A stretch of 64,000 nt of DNA, taken from contig NZ_JAOVZR010000001.1 of the NCBI RefSeq assembly GCF_026619415.1, positions 2,046,001 through 2,110,000 of the forward strand, given 5' to 3'. The DNA is from Hoeflea algicola (lineage in GTDB: Bacteria > Pseudomonadota > Alphaproteobacteria > Rhizobiales > Rhizobiaceae). Shown piece by piece: positions 1 through 9,166 of the stretch (its first letter is position 1; each line of letters begins with the position of its first letter). A model generated the notes under the pieces. It was not told the origin of the DNA and made no database searches. It saw only the letters and a list, made by a program, of their open reading frames with translations. The translations under genes and the position numbers were made by a program.

Positions 1-114
1 ACCGTCAGCGCAGTCGATCCGGTAGCCTCCATGCAGGCTGTCGGCAACCAGCGTCTGACCGAGGTCGCGGGCGAAGTCCGCGCCATGCTCGAAACCGTTA
101 TCCGCAACGTGTAG
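1..114 (+). CDS. DUF302-like protein, C-terminal end only
   Basis: The window opens inside an open frame that ends at a TAG at 112-114. The visible 37 residues include DPVASMQAVGN and a helical tail EVAGEVRAMLETVI, which resembles the C-terminus of DUF302 proteins (DP..MxxvgN..L..vA.evr..L). The function of DUF302 is not well defined. The start and most of the protein lie outside the window, so the assignment rests on this short tail only. Confidence 0.5.
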   Translation, partial: TVSAVDPVASMQAVGNQRLTEVAGEVRAMLETVIRNV

Positions 115-198
115 GACACCTTGGCGGGAGCGTCGGTCTGGTGGCCGGCGCTCTCCGCAATTTGCCAGTGACCCGGCCTGCGCCGTGACCTGCCCGGA

Positions 199-956
199 TC
201 AGCTTCTGATCTTGAAGCCGGTCTTGAAGGTCCACCAGATAATGCCGAGACAGGTGAACATGAACAGCGCGATCATCGCCAGGCTGATGCCGATATTGAC
301 ATCGGCAGTGCCGTAGAAGCTCCAGCGGAAGCCCGAAATCAGGTAGACCACCGGATTGAACAGCGTCACCGTCTGCCACAACGGCGGCAGCATCGAGATC
401 GAATAGAAACTGCCGCCGAGAAACACCAGCGGCGTGATCACCAGCAGCGGCACCATCTGCAACTGCTCGAAATTCTTCGACCAAAGCCCGATGATGAAGC
501 CAAACAGGCTGAACGAGATCGAGGTCAGCGCCAGAAACGCAATCATCGCGCCGGGATGCATGATCTCGAACGGAACGAAGAAAGCAGCCGTCAGCAACGT
601 CACCAGACCGATCAGCAGCGCCTTGGAGGCTGCCGCCCCCACATAGCCCATCACGATCTCCAGATAGGAAATAGGCGCGGTGTGGACCTCGTAGATCGAA
701 CCGATGAATTTCGGGAAATAGATCCCGAACGAGGCGTTGGAAATGCTCTGGGTCAGCACCGACAGCATGATCAGGCCAGGCACGATGAACGCGCCGTAGC
801 TGACGCCGTCGACTTCCTGGATGCGCGAACCGATGGCCGCACCGAAGACGATGAAATACAGCGACGTCGACAGAACTGGCGAAATCAGGCTCTGTGACAG
901 GGTGCGGAAAAACCGCTTCATCTCGAAAGAATAGATGGAACTGACGGCTCTGAAAT

Positions 957-960
<4 letters not shown>
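199..960 (-). CDS. ABC-2 type exporter permease
   Basis: A 253-residue membrane protein of the ABC-2 permease family (YadH/NodJ-like), about six transmembrane helices, with the conserved stretch around [19 protein letters not shown] and the late [13 protein letters not shown] motif usual in this family. It forms the inner-membrane channel for the ATPase encoded just upstream; the ATPase stop and this start overlap as ATGA (957-960), indicating translational coupling. The substrate is not evident. NodIJ export lipo-chitin signals, but the family is broad and no nod genes are nearby, so a general drug, lipid or polysaccharide exporter is the safer reading. Confidence 0.88.
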
Positions 961-1883
<923 letters not shown>

Positions 1884-2085
1884 GGTCTTCTTCTCAAAAA
1901 CGGATTGGGCCGGAAGTGCAATGCGCCCGTAGCGGTGGGAATTCACTAAAAAACAACAATCGCAGGCCCGGCAAAGGTAAGCCTGTTCCTGCTGCATTCA
2001 AGGGTAGTGGCGCCAAAGCGCAGCGCGGCGGAACTTCGATGGGCGTCATTTCAGACGCAGCTCGGCCTTTAACCTGAGGCCGAAT

Positions 2086-2550
2086 TTACCATTCATCACT
2101 CGCGGCCTGGTCGCCAGACAATTCCGCCAGTCGCCGCCGGGTCGCAGCCGTCACGCCCTTGGGTAGACCGTCCAGCGGGAAAAATCCGGCCTCGAGAATT
2201 TCCCGGTCGGCCAGCTTCGGCGCTGTCTGGCGCACCCGGCAACGGTAAAACGCAACATGGTCGCGGACACTGGTGCGGCGGTTGAAATAGACCGCAAACA
2301 GCTCGGGCTCTCCAAAAATCTGCAGATTGCCCTCTTCGCGCAGTTCCTTTTCCAGCGCCTGAGCCAGCGTTTCGCCGCGCTCGACCCCGCCACCCGGCAT
2401 GTGCCAGCCGGGCACATAGGAATGACGCACCAGAAACACCCGGCCCTGATCGTCAAACGCGGCTGCGCGAACGCCAAGCGTCATGCCGCGCGAGAGCGCA
2501 AACCAGACATGCAGCACCCGGGTGACAAGTCTGGCCTTCCAGTTGCGCAT
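2086..2550 (-). CDS. NUDIX hydrolase
   Basis: A NUDIX-fold pyrophosphohydrolase of 154 residues. The Nudix box is seen as GGGVERGETLAQALEKELREE, preceded by the usual HSYVPGWHMPGG strand. The start at 2550 (MRNWKARL) leaves a 66-base divergent gap to the metallophosphoesterase gene; an upstream ATG at 2634 would give 182 residues but overlap the start of that gene. The long open frame continuing to 3489 is antisense to the phosphoesterase and not real. The substrate cannot be told from sequence; the HSYVPGWHMPGGG context is common in rhizobial ADP-ribose or nucleotide-sugar type members. Confidence 0.85.
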   Translation of the reverse strand: MRNWKARLVTRVLHVWFALSRGMTLGVRAAAFDDQGRVFLVRHSYVPGWHMPGGGVERGETLAQALEKELREEGNLQIFGEPELFAVYFNRRTSVRDHVAFYRCRVRQTAPKLADREILEAGFFPLDGLPKGVTAATRRRLAELSGDQAASDEW

Positions 2551-2616
2551 TTCAGGCGGCGGTGAGTCCCCCTGTGGCGCTTGCGGGGCGTTGCCGGGAT
2601 CGCTAATGCTCACACC

Positions 2617-3522
2617 ATGTTTCGACTTGCTCATATTTCCGACATCCATCTCGGGCCGCTGCCCCGGGTGACACTGGCCGAACTCGCTTCCAAGCGGATC
2701 ACTGGCTTTGTGAACTGGCACCGCAATCGCCGCAAGCATCTTTTCGGCAATACGCTCGAACAGGTGGTCGCAGAAATTCGCGCGGCCGCACCCGATCATG
2801 TCGCCATCACCGGCGATCTCGTCAACCTGGCAACCGGCGCCGAAATCGAAGCCGCGCGACTGTGGTTGGAAAACCTGTTCGACCCGGCGCTGACGACTTT
2901 GGTGCCCGGCAACCATGATGCCTATGTGCCCGGCGCCTTTGCCCGCACCACCACAGCCTGGCGCCCCTGGATGATTTCTGACGACGCCGTGCCCGAAGCG
3001 CCGCTGTTTCCGAGTTTCCGCCGCCGCGGCCCGGTGGCGCTGATTGGATTGTCGACGGCCAACGCCACCCTGCCTTTCATGGCGACGGGGGATTTCGGCC
3101 ACAAGCAGGCCCGCGCTGCCGGCGCGTTGCTCGACAAGGCAAAGGAAGAAGGCCTGTTCCGCGTCATCCTGATCCACCACCCGCCGGTGCCCGGTGCCGC
3201 AAGCTGGCACAAGCGGATGCGCGGCACGGCGCGGTTTGCCAAGATGCTCAAGCTCCATGGCGCCGAGTTGGTGCTGCATGGCCACACCCATCTCGACACG
3301 CTCTATCATCTCAAGGGACGCGACGGACTGGTGCCGGTGGTGGGCATTGCTTCGGCCAGCCAGGGACCGGGCAGCAGCCGTCCGACTGCCGGTTTCAATC
3401 AGTTTGACATTGAGGGAGAGCCCGGCAACTGGCGGCTTGAACACACCCGAATGCGCCTGTCTGACAAAGGCACAGGCTTTGAAGCCCACAAGATCGGGGT
3501 GATCGGCGGCGACCCGGTATGA
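2617..3522 (+). CDS. calcineurin-like metallophosphoesterase
   Basis: A 301-residue protein of the class III cyclic nucleotide phosphodiesterase/Icc-like metallophosphoesterases. All metal-binding blocks are visible in order: HISDIHLG at the N-terminus, ITGDLVN, PGNHDAY, HHPP, and GHTH. There is no signal peptide, so it is cytoplasmic. It is divergent from the NUDIX gene; the two share a short promoter region, and both act on phosphoric (di)esters, so a joint role in nucleotide clean-up is possible but is inference. ATG at 2617 starts directly before the family motif. Confidence 0.9.
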   Translation: MFRLAHISDIHLGPLPRVTLAELASKRITGFVNWHRNRRKHLFGNTLEQVVAEIRAAAPDHVAITGDLVNLATGAEIEAARLWLENLFDPALTTLVPGNHDAYVPGAFARTTTAWRPWMISDDAVPEAPLFPSFRRRGPVALIGLSTANATLPFMATGDFGHKQARAAGALLDKAKEEGLFRVILIHHPPVPGAASWHKRMRGTARFAKMLKLHGAELVLHGHTHLDTLYHLKGRDGLVPVVGIASASQGPGSSRPTAGFNQFDIEGEPGNWRLEHTRMRLSDKGTGFEAHKIGVIGGDPV

Positions 3523-3548
3523 ATAGTGGCCTCAGCTGATAACAAGCC

Positions 3549-4298
3549 TCAGCCGATAAACGCCGTAAGCCGGTCCCACAACGCCACCACCAGCACCGCG
3601 GCGCCGGCAACACAGCCGAGAATGAACCAGGACGCGCCGAGCACGAAACCGCTGCCGCGCGAGGCCTTCTTGGGCGGGATTTCGGTTTGCAGGCTCGAAG
3701 CCGCGACCGCGGTCTGCTGTGGCCTCGTTTCCTCGGCACCATCCGCGTCCCAGGCCTGTGGCTGCGCGTCAGCGGCTGCCGGACTGACCGAACCGTCCTG
3801 CGCGCTGCGCGCGGTCTCATTGCTGCCGGCGTCGGATTGGCGCGCCGTCGCTTCAGTTGCACCAGCCAGCGCCTTCATGCTTTCGAAATCGCCTGAAAGA
3901 ATCCGCTCGCGCTCGATCACCCGCTCGGCGATATAGCGCGTCACCGCGTCGGCAGTTGCCGACATGTCCGGGGTCTCCGACATCACCACCCGGCCAAGAC
4001 GGGTATCGCGCACGAAGCGAAACACCCTGCGGTCATTGCCCATGTGCACATGCGCCACCGCATCGATCCACAATCGCGGCTGCAGCCCCGGCGATATGCC
4101 GAAATCGAAGCGGTCATCGGTGGGGTCGATCTCGTCAAGAACCGGCTTGATTTCGAGCGCCAGCAATTCCAGCCGCGCCCGAACGGCGTCGCGCATGTCG
4201 ACCACCACATCGGTCCGGTCGGCAACTGCAATCTTGACTTCCCTGACGATGTCGGCAAGCCGACGATCAGGCGATGTAGGCACGGTATGATCTGTCAT
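3549..4298 (-). CDS. conserved hypothetical protein with C-terminal membrane anchor
   Basis: A 249-residue protein of unknown function. Residues 1-150 are a soluble, charged domain (DIVREVKIAVADRTDVVVDMRDAVRARLELLA..., then a strand-rich stretch around RLWIDAVAHVHMG). Residues 150-215 are low-complexity, rich in Ala, Gln, Glu, Ser, and look disordered. The last 30 residues (FVLGASWFILGCVAGAAVLVVALW) form one transmembrane helix, so it is likely a tail-anchored inner-membrane protein with its domain in the cytoplasm. It is convergent with the phosphoesterase gene. ATG at 4298 was chosen over one six codons upstream. Confidence 0.75.
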   Translation of the reverse strand: MTDHTVPTSPDRRLADIVREVKIAVADRTDVVVDMRDAVRARLELLALEIKPVLDEIDPTDDRFDFGISPGLQPRLWIDAVAHVHMGNDRRVFRFVRDTRLGRVVMSETPDMSATADAVTRYIAERVIERERILSGDFESMKALAGATEATARQSDAGSNETARSAQDGSVSPAAADAQPQAWDADGAEETRPQQTAVAASSLQTEIPPKKASRGSGFVLGASWFILGCVAGAAVLVVALWDRLTAFIG

Positions 4299-4418
4299 GG
4301 CGCGGTTCCGGCACAATTGGTTAACAATTGGTTAGCACAGACCGGCCTTGATGGCGACAATAGGGCATCAGCGATTGTGTTCGTGGTAAAGATCCGGCGC
4401 CATCACCCAAAAACGGTC

Positions 4419-5195
4419 TCAAGCGTCGGCAGCGATCGCCTGGCGCAGCACGCGGACCAGCGCATCGGGTGCTTCCTCGGGCAGCATGTGGCCGAGTTCC
4501 GGCAGGACGCTGAGCGCAAAATGGGCTGGCAGGGCGCGTGGCGACGGGCATGGCAACACCGCATCGGCGCTGCCCCAGATCACCGCCACCGGCATACCAA
4601 GCGCTGACAACGCATCGCTGGGCAATACCCCCTGCCCCTTGTCGGGGCCTTCGGGAAACATCGCCTGGTAGGTTTCATCAAGGGCTTCCAGCGCGCCGGG
4701 CCGGGCGCGGGCCGCAACAAAGCGATCAACAACCGCTTGCTGCACCTCGAACCCCGGCGCCGACATCTCCGCAAGGCAGGCACGCAGCTCTTCCGCTGTG
4801 GCAGCCTTGGCATAGCGCCCCAGCAATTCGGCATTGATCTTGCTGTCAATCCCACCCGGCGCCACCAGCGTCAGCGACTTGACCCGGTCGGGCCCGCGCA
4901 TGGCGATCAGCGCCGCCACCGCCCCGCCCATCGAATGACCGGCCAGGTGAAACCGCTCGACACCGGCGTCATCAAGCCCGGCGAGTATCGCCTTGGCCAT
5001 CCGTCCGGCGCCGCCGCGGCCTTCGGAATTGAGCGAGCCGCCATGGCCGGGCAGATCGACCACCAGCGTGCGGATATCCTCTCCCAACCCGGCAAGCACC
5101 GCGTCCCAGGCCGAACCATCGCCGCCAAAACCATGCAGCAGCACCAGCGGCTCGCCGGTTGCGGCACCCGATGTCTTGATCAAAAGCCCCGTCAC
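4419..5195 (-). CDS. alpha/beta hydrolase
   Basis: A 258-residue alpha/beta-hydrolase fold protein. The oxyanion HG motif (LVLLHGFGGDG), nucleophile elbow GHSMGG, the acid in the WGSAD stretch and the catalytic His in ELGHMLPEEAP are all visible. The layout resembles stand-alone versions of the hydrolase domain seen in acetoin dehydrogenase E2-like proteins. No signal peptide. It lies 70 bases downstream of leuA on the same strand and may be read through from it, but no pathway link is evident. The substrate is unknown. Confidence 0.85.
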   Translation of the reverse strand: MTGLLIKTSGAATGEPLVLLHGFGGDGSAWDAVLAGLGEDIRTLVVDLPGHGGSLNSEGRGGAGRMAKAILAGLDDAGVERFHLAGHSMGGAVAALIAMRGPDRVKSLTLVAPGGIDSKINAELLGRYAKAATAEELRACLAEMSAPGFEVQQAVVDRFVAARARPGALEALDETYQAMFPEGPDKGQGVLPSDALSALGMPVAVIWGSADAVLPCPSPRALPAHFALSVLPELGHMLPEEAPDALVRVLRQAIAADA

Positions 5196-5265
5196 GGCAC
5201 GTCCTCTTCCCGATCAGCGGAAACCGCCGCAGCCCTGTCGCCGCGGCAGCCTCTCAAGCTTTATG

Positions 5266-6975
5266 TCAGCCCTTGGCCTTGGCCAGCGCCCGGTTGGCCG
5301 CCGACACCACCGCGGCCAGCGAGGCGGCGGAGATGTTGGTGTTGACGCCGGCGCCAAACAGTTTGCCCGCTGGCGTTTCCATTTCCATGTAGCAGATGGC
5401 AGCCGCATTGGAGCCGTGCTGCATCGAGTGCTCGGAATAATTGGCCACGGTCAGCGAGAAGCCGAGATAAGTCGACAGCGCATTGATGAAGCCATCGATC
5501 GGCCCGGTGCCGCGGCCCTCGATGCGCTTGGTCTCGCCATTGTCGGTGATCTCCGCCGAGACAACCCGCACGCCGGGGCTTGCCGGGTCGGTATGGGTGT
5601 GGTGATCGACATAGCCGAGCCGCGCTCCGGTCTGGTTGACATAGACCTCCATGAAGCTCTCGTAGATCCGCTGCGGCGGCAGTTCCACGCCCTCGTCATC
5701 GGTGATCTTCTGGATTTCCTCGCGGAATTCCACCTGCAGGTTGCGCGGCAGATCGAGCCCGTAATCCTCCTTCAGGATATAGGCGATACCGCCCTTGCCC
5801 GATTGCGAGTTGATGCGGATGATCGCCTCGTAGGTGCGGCCGACATCGTTGGGATCGATCGGCAGATAGGGCACTTCCCACTCCGGCTTGTTGGCCTGTC
5901 GCAGCGCCTTCATGCCCTTGTTGATCGCATCCTGATGCGAGCCGGAGAACGCGGTGTAGACCAGTTCGCCGACGTATGGATGCCGCTCGGGGATCTTCAT
6001 CTCGTTGGAATATTCGAACACCGCCTTCATCCGCTCGATATCCGAGCAATCGAGCTTCGGATCGACGCCTTGGGTGAACATGTTGAGCGCCAAAGCGACC
6101 ACATCGACATTGCCGGTGCGCTCGCCATTGCCAAACAAGGTGCCCTCGACCCGGTCGGCGCCTGCCATCAGCGCCAGTTCGGTTGCGGCAATGCCGGTGC
6201 CGCGGTCATTGTGCGGGTGCAGCGAGATCAGCACGTTTTCGCGGTTGTCGATGTTGCGGCACATCCACTCGATCTGGTCGGCATAGATGTTGGGCGTCGC
6301 CATTTCCACCGTCGACGGCAGGTTGAGGATCAGCTTGTTGTCGGGCGTAGGGGCAATGATCTCGATCACCGCATTGGAAATCTCCAGCGCCACTTCCAAC
6401 TCGGTGCCGGTAAAGCTTTCCGGCGAATATTCAAACCGGAAATCGCCGCCGGCCTTCTCCGCCATCTCCTTGATCATCTTCGCCGCATCGACAGCAATCT
6501 GCTTGATTCCGGCCACATCCTTGTCAAACACCACCCGGCGCTGCAGCTCCGATGTCGAATTGTAGAAATGGATGATCGGCCGGTTGGCGCCCTCCAGCGC
6601 CTCGAACGTGCGGGTGATCAGCTCGGGCCGGCACTGCACCAGTACCTGCAGCGACACATCATCAGGCACGCCGCCCTCTTCCACGCACCAGCGGGCAAAA
6701 TCAAAATCGGTCTGCGAGGCCGACGGAAACCCGATCTCGATTTCCTTGAACCCCATGTCGAGCAGCAGCTGGAACATCCGCGCCTTGCGGTCGTGCCCCA
6801 TCGGGTTGATCAGCGACTGGTTGCCGTCGCGCAAATCCACCGAGCACCAGATTGGCGCGGTGTCGATGCGCTTGGACGGCCAGGTCCGGTCTGCAAGATC
6901 GATCAACGGATAGGCGTGGTATTTCTGCGATGCCGTCGGCATGCCCTTCTGTCCGGATGAAGAATGTGCGGTCAT
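5266..6975 (-). CDS. leuA: 2-isopropylmalate synthase
   Basis: A 569-residue LeuA of the long (type 2) form, catalysing condensation of acetyl-CoA with 2-oxoisovalerate, the first committed step of leucine synthesis. The TIM-barrel motifs CSVDLRDGNQSL (metal-binding Asp) and LHPHNDRGTG (metal-binding His) are present; the C-terminal part (GVRVVSAEITDNGE...to the end) is the leucine-sensing regulatory domain. ATG at 6975 gives the expected N-terminus; upstream codons have no support. Expression is predicted to be controlled by the leader peptide and attenuator immediately upstream, and activity by leucine feedback. Confidence 0.95.
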   Translation of the reverse strand: MTAHSSSGQKGMPTASQKYHAYPLIDLADRTWPSKRIDTAPIWCSVDLRDGNQSLINPMGHDRKARMFQLLLDMGFKEIEIGFPSASQTDFDFARWCVEEGGVPDDVSLQVLVQCRPELITRTFEALEGANRPIIHFYNSTSELQRRVVFDKDVAGIKQIAVDAAKMIKEMAEKAGGDFRFEYSPESFTGTELEVALEISNAVIEIIAPTPDNKLILNLPSTVEMATPNIYADQIEWMCRNIDNRENVLISLHPHNDRGTGIAATELALMAGADRVEGTLFGNGERTGNVDVVALALNMFTQGVDPKLDCSDIERMKAVFEYSNEMKIPERHPYVGELVYTAFSGSHQDAINKGMKALRQANKPEWEVPYLPIDPNDVGRTYEAIIRINSQSGKGGIAYILKEDYGLDLPRNLQVEFREEIQKITDDEGVELPPQRIYESFMEVYVNQTGARLGYVDHHTHTDPASPGVRVVSAEITDNGETKRIEGRGTGPIDGFINALSTYLGFSLTVANYSEHSMQHGSNAAAICYMEMETPAGKLFGAGVNTNISAASLAAVVSAANRALAKAKG

Positions 6976-7061
6976 GGTCTTCTCTCGTTTCCTGGCCCGG
7001 GCCCGGCGTCGCGATGAGGCGGCGTCAACAGGCGCTAGGGGGCCGTCATGTTGCATTCAGG

Positions 7062-7128
7062 AAAAAATGTAAAGTCGCGAGAGGAGCAGGGTCGCGTCAG
7101 CGGCGTATCGACCGCCGGACGCTCCTCA
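7062..7128 (-). terminator. leucine attenuator structure upstream of leuA
   Basis: Immediately after the leader-peptide stop the transcript can fold into a long hairpin: GAGGAGC next to the stop pairs with GCTCCTC (7081-7087), with an inner GC-rich CGGCG/CGCCG stem, followed by a run of six Ts (7062-7067). A shorter alternative stem (CGCGA/TCGCG) sits nearer the T run. This is the arrangement of competing terminator and antiterminator stems expected of attenuation. Which stem is the terminator needs folding analysis. Confidence 0.6.
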
Positions 7129-7248
7129 ACGAGCCCGGCGATCGCCGCTAAGTGCGAGGAGTAGCAGGCCGCCAAGACGCGCATGCGAGATCGTCGCCGC
7201 TGCAAAGCGGGCGAAAGAGGTCTCGGAGGGGCGCGTGGTCTTGCTCAT
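7126..7248 (-). CDS. leuL: leucine leader peptide (leuL-type) of leuA attenuator
   Basis: A 40-residue open frame, too short to be called routinely. It starts MSKTTRPSET and near its end has LGGLLLLALSGD, with five Leu codons in a window of six (CTG CTA CTC CTC GCA CTT). The stop at 7126 overlaps the beginning of the attenuator stem. When charged tRNA-Leu is short, ribosomes would stall on the Leu run and prevent the terminator from forming, letting transcription enter leuA. The ATG lies 7 bases after a -10 element, so the mRNA is probably leaderless; no Shine-Dalgarno sequence is seen. Leucine leader peptides are known upstream of leuA in alphaproteobacteria. Confidence 0.85.
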   Translation of the reverse strand: MSKTTRPSETSFARFAAATISHARLGGLLLLALSGDRRAR

Positions 7249-7255
7249 GGGGAAA

Positions 7256-7284
7256 AGATAGCCGCGGTGGGGCGAGATGGCAAG
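7256..7284 (-). promoter_or_regulatory. predicted promoter of leuL-leuA
   Basis: On the minus strand CTTGCC (7279-7284), a 17-base spacer and CTATCT (7256-7261) match the alphaproteobacterial housekeeping consensus CTTGAC-N17-CTATAT. Only 7 bases separate the -10 element from the leader-peptide ATG, so transcription should begin at or next to the A of the ATG. Confidence 0.7.
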
Positions 7285-7358
7285 GGGGAGGTGTGACCTG
7301 AGCCCCGTTTCTTCATCCAGCTTTGTTTAGAAGTCGTCTTCTGATAGGAGACGGACAA

Positions 7359-7755
7359 ATGAGATCATCACGTTTCAGCGACGAACAGATCATCCATTGC
7401 CCGGCAGACGATTGCGCAGCAATCTGCCGAGAGCGGGCATGATCAAGGAACAATAAACGGGGATGCCGACTGCGGAGGTGTGCCGCAAGCTGAAGGCGCT
7501 CGAAGATACGAACGCCAAGCCCAAAAAGCTGCTGCGGAGCATATACTGGGCAACGCCATTTTGAAGGATGTCGTCTCGCGAAAGTGGTAACGCCCACCGC
7601 AAAGAGACAGGCTGTGGATCATGCGTGTGGAAGGCACGGCGTGAGCCAGCGGCGGGCGTGTGAAGTGCTGAACACATAGATCGACCATGCGTTACGGAAG
7701 GGTGCAGTCGGACGATATTGTTTTGCGGGAAGCCCTGAAGAAGGTGGCGGCGTCG
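7359..7755 (+). pseudogene. IS3-family transposase remnant (orfA and start of orfB)
   Basis: The frame opens with MRSSRFSDEQII, the typical start of IS3-family OrfA, then decays: a deletion removes the helix-turn-helix, and the later pieces AEVCRKLKALED-like and NAILKDVVSRKW follow in other frames. The start of OrfB is visible as AKRQAVDHA, SQRRACEVL and then MRYGRVQSDDIVLREALKKVAAS (7687-7755), after which similarity stops abruptly at the junction with the IS110 piece. The DDE catalytic domain is missing. Confidence 0.75.
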
Positions 7756-8567
7756 CTTTGGCTACAGGCCTATATCGGTGTTGATGTCGCCAAGGACTGG
7801 AACGATGTGTTCACCGCTTCCAATCAGCGCTTCACCCGTGTTTCCAATCGACGGGGTCTTTTGACCAAATAGGCGCAAGGCCTGACTGGCGACGTCATGC
7901 AAATTTTTGAGGCGATAGGCCGGTATGATCGCGTTCTGATTGCATGCCTTGAGGACCGTGGCGTTTCCTCTGCGCGCGTGAATCCGTTGCGGGCTCCTCA
8001 ATTCGCCCGTGCCGCTGGTTTGCTGGCAAAGACCGACAGACTGGACGCTCAGATTCTATGCACGATGGGAGAGGCGCTTCGCCCCGAACACGCCACACCG
8101 ATCCAATTGCACCGCCTGCGTCTTCACGAGCTTCAAGCCAGACGGGACAACATTGTGAACATGATCACGGCTGAGCAAAACCGTCTCTCTGTTGCCGATA
8201 ACGCTTTCATCAAAAAGATATCAAAGCTTCGATCCGTTCACTAACGAAGCGCCGAGAAGCGCTGCACAAACAGATCAACGCACATATCGGCGCGCAGGAG
8301 GATCTGAATGAGCAGAACCAGCTACCGCAATCGGTCCCCGGTGTCGGACCGCAAACTGCCAATCATCTAATGGCTTCGATATCGGAACTTGAGCAAGTCA
8401 ACCGGCGATTGATTGCCAGTCTCGTCGGCTCGGTACCTCACGCCAGGGAATTGGGGTTCTACAAGGGCAAGCGGGCAATCCATGGAAGCCGACCACGTGT
8501 CCGCTGCGCGATGTATATGGCGGCGCTCGTCGCCGTTCGGTGGGATCCACATTGGAAAGCCTTTATT
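7756..8567 (+). pseudogene. IS110-family transposase remnant
   Basis: Nearly the whole length of an IS110/IS1111-type DEDD transposase is recognisable but broken. AYIGVDVAKDWNDVF begins the RuvC-like domain, interrupted by a TAG at 7870-7872; the frame resumes with FEAIGRYDRVLIACLEDRG and ARAAGLLAKTDRLDAQIL, then a frameshift occurs near 8215-8240 (after NAFIKK), and the C-terminal transposase_20 part follows as SVPGVGPQTANHL, LIASLVG and GKRAIHGSRPRVRCAMYMAAL. Similarity ends at HWKAF, where the IS6 piece begins. Multiple lesions show it is dead. Confidence 0.85.
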
Positions 8568-8868
8568 GAACGGCATGGTCGTCCGCAGCGCACTGTAATT
8601 GACGGCAACCAGACGGACAGGGAAGCCAGCATTTCCTGCGATGTGATCAGCCAGCTTCAGGAAAAGAGAAATATTCATACAACGCCGATCTGTTATCCGG
8701 CAAAACGAGTACCTGAATACCCGTATTGAGCAAGATCACCGCAGGATCAAGTGGCGTGTCAGGCCGAAGCTCGGCTTCAATCTTTTTTCAAGCGCGGCAA
8801 TAACGCTTGCCGGTATTGAGATGTTTCAAATGATACAAAAGCAACAAGGTATGTATTCTTGCAACTAA
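8568..8868 (+). pseudogene. IS6-family transposase remnant, C-terminal end
   Basis: From ERHGRPQRTVIDGNQTDREA the frame matches the last part of IS6-family DDE transposases, including the third-acid region. After a frameshift near 8690 it continues as YLNTRIEQDHRRIKWRVRP and LAGIEMFQMI to a TAA at 8866-8868; NRIEQDHRRIK is the hallmark of this family. The first two thirds of the transposase are absent; the fragment is joined directly to the IS110 remnant. Confidence 0.85.
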
Positions 8869-9166
8869 AACCCATCATTTGCTGAGCAACTCGACGCATT
8901 TGCAACTATTTTCTGATCGTTCGTCCCAAACGTTTCTTCCTCGCACATATTAAATATTTGCAATAGATCCCAAATTAGCCCATCGATAATTGAGGTTCTC
9001 GTGTCAATTATTCTTACTGAACTGACGGAAGATGATCTACATCATTTCTCATCCCCGGAATTTCGCCGTCTTCACGCCCGGTGGAAAGGCCTCATTGCTG
9101 CAAATGCGCATCGATATTGTCATGCCCATAGAAGGTGCCGTGAAGGGAGAGGGTCGAACCTGCACC

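Larger units (their letters stand above)
7359..8971 (+). mobile_element. mosaic of three degenerate insertion sequences (IS3, IS110, IS6)
   Basis: About 1.6 kb contains, head to tail on the same strand, an IS3-family remnant, an IS110-family remnant and the 3' end of an IS6-family element. Every frame carries stops or frameshifts, so nothing here can transpose on its own. A sequence ATTTGCAATAGATCCC at about 8955-8970 resembles the terminal inverted repeat of IS6 elements (TTTGCAACAG...) and may mark the right end. The block sits between the leuA control region and the formate dehydrogenase operon. Confidence 0.75.

Noticed and set aside
2551..3489. N-terminal extension of the NUDIX frame to 467 residues
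   Set aside because: The extension is antisense to the metallophosphoesterase, which has all its motifs; the NUDIX fold starts near 2550.
4993..6960. Long plus-strand ORF of 655 codons
   Set aside because: It is exactly antisense to leuA, with no domain, and reflects the codon bias of the real gene.
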